A stretch of 64,000 bases of DNA from Ectobius pallidus (Eukaryota > Arthropoda > Insecta > Blattodea > Ectobiidae), in NCBI GenBank assembly GCA_964059195.1, contig CAXKWD010000002.1, positions 165,856,559 through 165,920,558 of the forward strand. The letters run 5' to 3'. Both the position numbers and the translations under genes were made by a program. The notes under the pieces are model-generated. The model did no database searches and was not told the DNA's origin. It saw only the letters and a list, made by a program, of their open reading frames with translations. How positions within the stretch are numbered: position 1 is the first letter of the stretch; every line of letters starts with the position of its first letter. Shown here in pieces: positions 61,847 to 64,000 of this stretch.

Positions 61847-64000
61847 TTCTATTAAAGCACAGGATTGTATAAGAGTGGAAAAAGAACAGTTTCAACTGCT
61901 TTTGCATATAAACTTATGTTTCCTCGGAAACACAAGACATTTTTGAGATTATATTGTTAATGTAAAAACAATTTTTTTTATTCTTGGAGATGAAAGTCGC
62001 GCAGGATTTTAGAAAAGTCGAAATAAAACCATTTTATCAGCCTAGTACATAAAAACTCCCAAGAGACGAACGTCATAACATTTCATTGCGTATAAAACCG
62101 TGTACATCAACAATAAAAATGTCCCGTAGTTTACAAGATAACGGCTGTCGAACCGTTGAAAACGCCTCGCACGAAAAAAGTCATATCGGCAAAGATAACA
62201 TCTTTTTCAATTCCGCACACTCACGGCATAAAAGAAACTTTCGGAAATAAAAATAAAATCGACGCTTACGAAAGTTGGCATGGCTGAGAATCCCGTGAAG
62301 GCATGCAGCTTGTATAAAAGCGCAGGATTTTATAACAGTGTAAAAAAAACAGTTTCAACTGCCTTAGGCATGTAAACTTGTTTCCTCGGAAACACAAGAC
62401 ATTTTTGAGATTATATTGTTAATGTAAAAACAATTTTTTTTAATTCTTGGAGATGAAAATCGCGCAGGATTTTACAAAAGTCGAAATAAAACCATTTTAT
62501 CAGCCTAGTACATAAAAACTCCCAAGAGACGAACGTCATAACATTTCATTGCGTATAAAACCGTGTACATCAACAATAAAAATGTACCATAGTTTACAAG
62601 ATAACGGCTGTCGAACCGTTGAAAACGCCTCGCACGAAAAAAGTTACATCGGCAAAAATAACATCTTTTACATTTCCGCACACTCACAGCATAAAAAAAC
62701 TTTCGGAAATAAAAATAAAAATCGACGCTTACGAAAGTTGGCAGGGCTGAGAATCCCGGGAAGGGATGCAGCTTCTATAAAAGCGGAGGATTGTATAAAA
62801 GTGGAAAAAAAAAGTTTCAACTGCCTTTGGCATATAAACTTATGTTTCCTCGGAAACACAAGACATTTTTGAGATTATATTGTTAATGTAAAAACAATAT
62901 TTTTTATTTTTGGAGATGAAAATCGCGCAGGATTTTAGAAAAGTCGAAATAAAACCATTTTATCAGCCTAGTACATAAAAACTCCCAAGAGACGAACGTC
63001 ATAACATTTCATTGCCAATAAAAGCGTGTACATCAACAATAAAAATGTACCATAGTTTACGAGATAACGGCTGTCGAACCGTTGAAAACGACTCACACGA
63101 AAAAAGTCATATCGGCAAAAATAACATCTTTTATAATTCCGCATACTCACAACATAAAAGAAACTTTCGGAAATAAAAATAAAATCGACGCTAATGGAAG
63201 TTGGCAGGGCTGAGAATCCCGGGAAGGCATGCAGCTTCTATTAAAGCGCAGGTTTGTATACGATTGGAAAAAGAACAGTTTCAACTGCTTTTGCATATAA
63301 ACTTATGTTTCCTCGGAAACACAAGACATTTTTGACATTATATTGTTTATGTAAAAACAATATTTTTTATTCTTGGAGATGAAAGTCGCGCAGGATTTTA
63401 GAAAAGTCGATATAAAACCATTTTATCAGCCTAGTACATAAAAACTCCCAAAAGACGATCGTCAAAACATTTCATTGCGAATAAAAGCGTGTACATCAAC
63501 AATAAAAATGTACCATAGTTTACGAGATAACGGCTGTCGAACTGTTGAAAACAACTCACACGAAAAAAGTCATATCGGTAAAAATAACATCTTTTTGAAA
63601 TCCGCATACTCACAGCATAAAATATACTTTCGGAAATAAAACTAAAATCGACGCTAACGGAAGTTGGCAGGGCTGAGAATCCTGGGAAGGCATGCAGCTT
63701 CTATTAAAGCGCAGGATTGTATAAGAGTGGAAAAAGAACAGTTTCAACTGCTTTTGCATATAAACTTATGTTTCCTCGGAAACACAAGACATTTTTGAGA
63801 TTATATTGTTAATGTAAAAACAATATTTTTTATTCTTGGAGATGAAAATCGCTCAGGATTTTAGAAAAGTCGAAATGAAACCATTTTATCAGCCCAGTAC
63901 ATAAAAACTCCCAAGAGACGAACGTCATAACATTTCATTGCGAATAAAAGCGTGTACATCAACAATAAAAATGTACCATAGTTTACGAGATAACGGCTGT

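Larger units (their letters stand above)
17156..64000. repeat. 463-bp satellite array, main block (about 101 monomers)
   Basis: Unbroken head-to-tail satellite to the window end, all in one orientation. The monomer is AT-rich, with one GC-rich block holding CCCGGG and GCATGC. Several subtypes can be told apart, for example TCTATAAAAGCGC...CCTTTGGCAT against TCTATTAAAGCGC...CTTTTGCAT. From about 25 kb on the subtypes recur in fixed order and form higher-order blocks listed separately. The array continues beyond the window. No gene, RNA gene or other insertion was found in it. Confidence 0.97.
60734..64000. repeat. Right partner of the 18-monomer (8334-bp) repeat
   Basis: Copy of 52400-55666; the window ends inside it. 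Confidence 0.8.

Noticed and set aside
17156..64000. Dozens of open frames of 60-107 codons, recurring on both strands of the satellite
   Set aside because: They recur at the 463-bp period because the DNA does, overlap on opposite strands, appear and vanish with single subtype changes and resemble no known domain. Conservation is at DNA level, not at codon level.
7013..64000. CRISPR-like regular array
   Set aside because: The repeats are 463 bp and abut without unique spacers, in a eukaryotic setting; this is a satellite.

Overview
This window is eukaryotic, almost certainly from an animal and probably an invertebrate. Most of it (about 56 of 64 kb) is one tandem satellite DNA with a monomer of about 463 bp. 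About 121 monomer equivalents are present. The animal assignment rests on a THAP-type zinc-finger gene with a spliceosomal intron (GTAAG donor, TTTCAG acceptor) inside a terminal-inverted-repeat DNA transposon, and on an LTR retroelement. Nothing in the sequence fixes the species.

Layout. 1-780: satellite. 781-7012: first copy of a DNA transposon (1813 bp when its nested insert is removed), with 32-bp inverted ends and a 7-bp target duplication in the satellite. 887-5301: a 4415-bp LTR retroelement nested in that copy, on the minus strand. Its two 489-bp LTRs look identical; it has a primer binding site, a polypurine tract and a 4-bp target duplication but no recognisable gag or pol. 7013-15342: satellite, about 18 monomers, heterogeneous. 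15343-17155: second copy of the DNA transposon, uninterrupted, in effect the empty site for the LTR element. 17156-64000: satellite, about 101 monomers, heterogeneous up to about 24 kb and then built of near-identical higher-order blocks.

The only convincing gene is a two-exon, 89-residue THAP-domain protein, present once in each DNA-transposon copy with identical exons. Every hallmark residue of the domain is there, and the stop follows directly after the AVPTxY end of the domain, so no transposase catalytic part is encoded. THAP domain plus inverted ends suggests a P-superfamily element with an internal deletion, perhaps one that makes a DNA-binding-only protein, as Drosophila KP-type repressor derivatives do. 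That functional reading is inference.

History readable from the sequence: the DNA transposon inserted into a CCTAGTAC site of a satellite monomer; a stretch of satellite carrying it was duplicated (shift 10143 bp without the LTR element); the LTR element then entered only the left copy, 58 bp upstream of the THAP start codon. Later unequal exchange multiplied satellite blocks of 2, 3, 4, 7, 8, 9, 10 and 18 monomers, leaving hybrid monomers at the junctions. The short open frames on both strands of the satellite recur only because the DNA repeats, and they are not annotated as genes.
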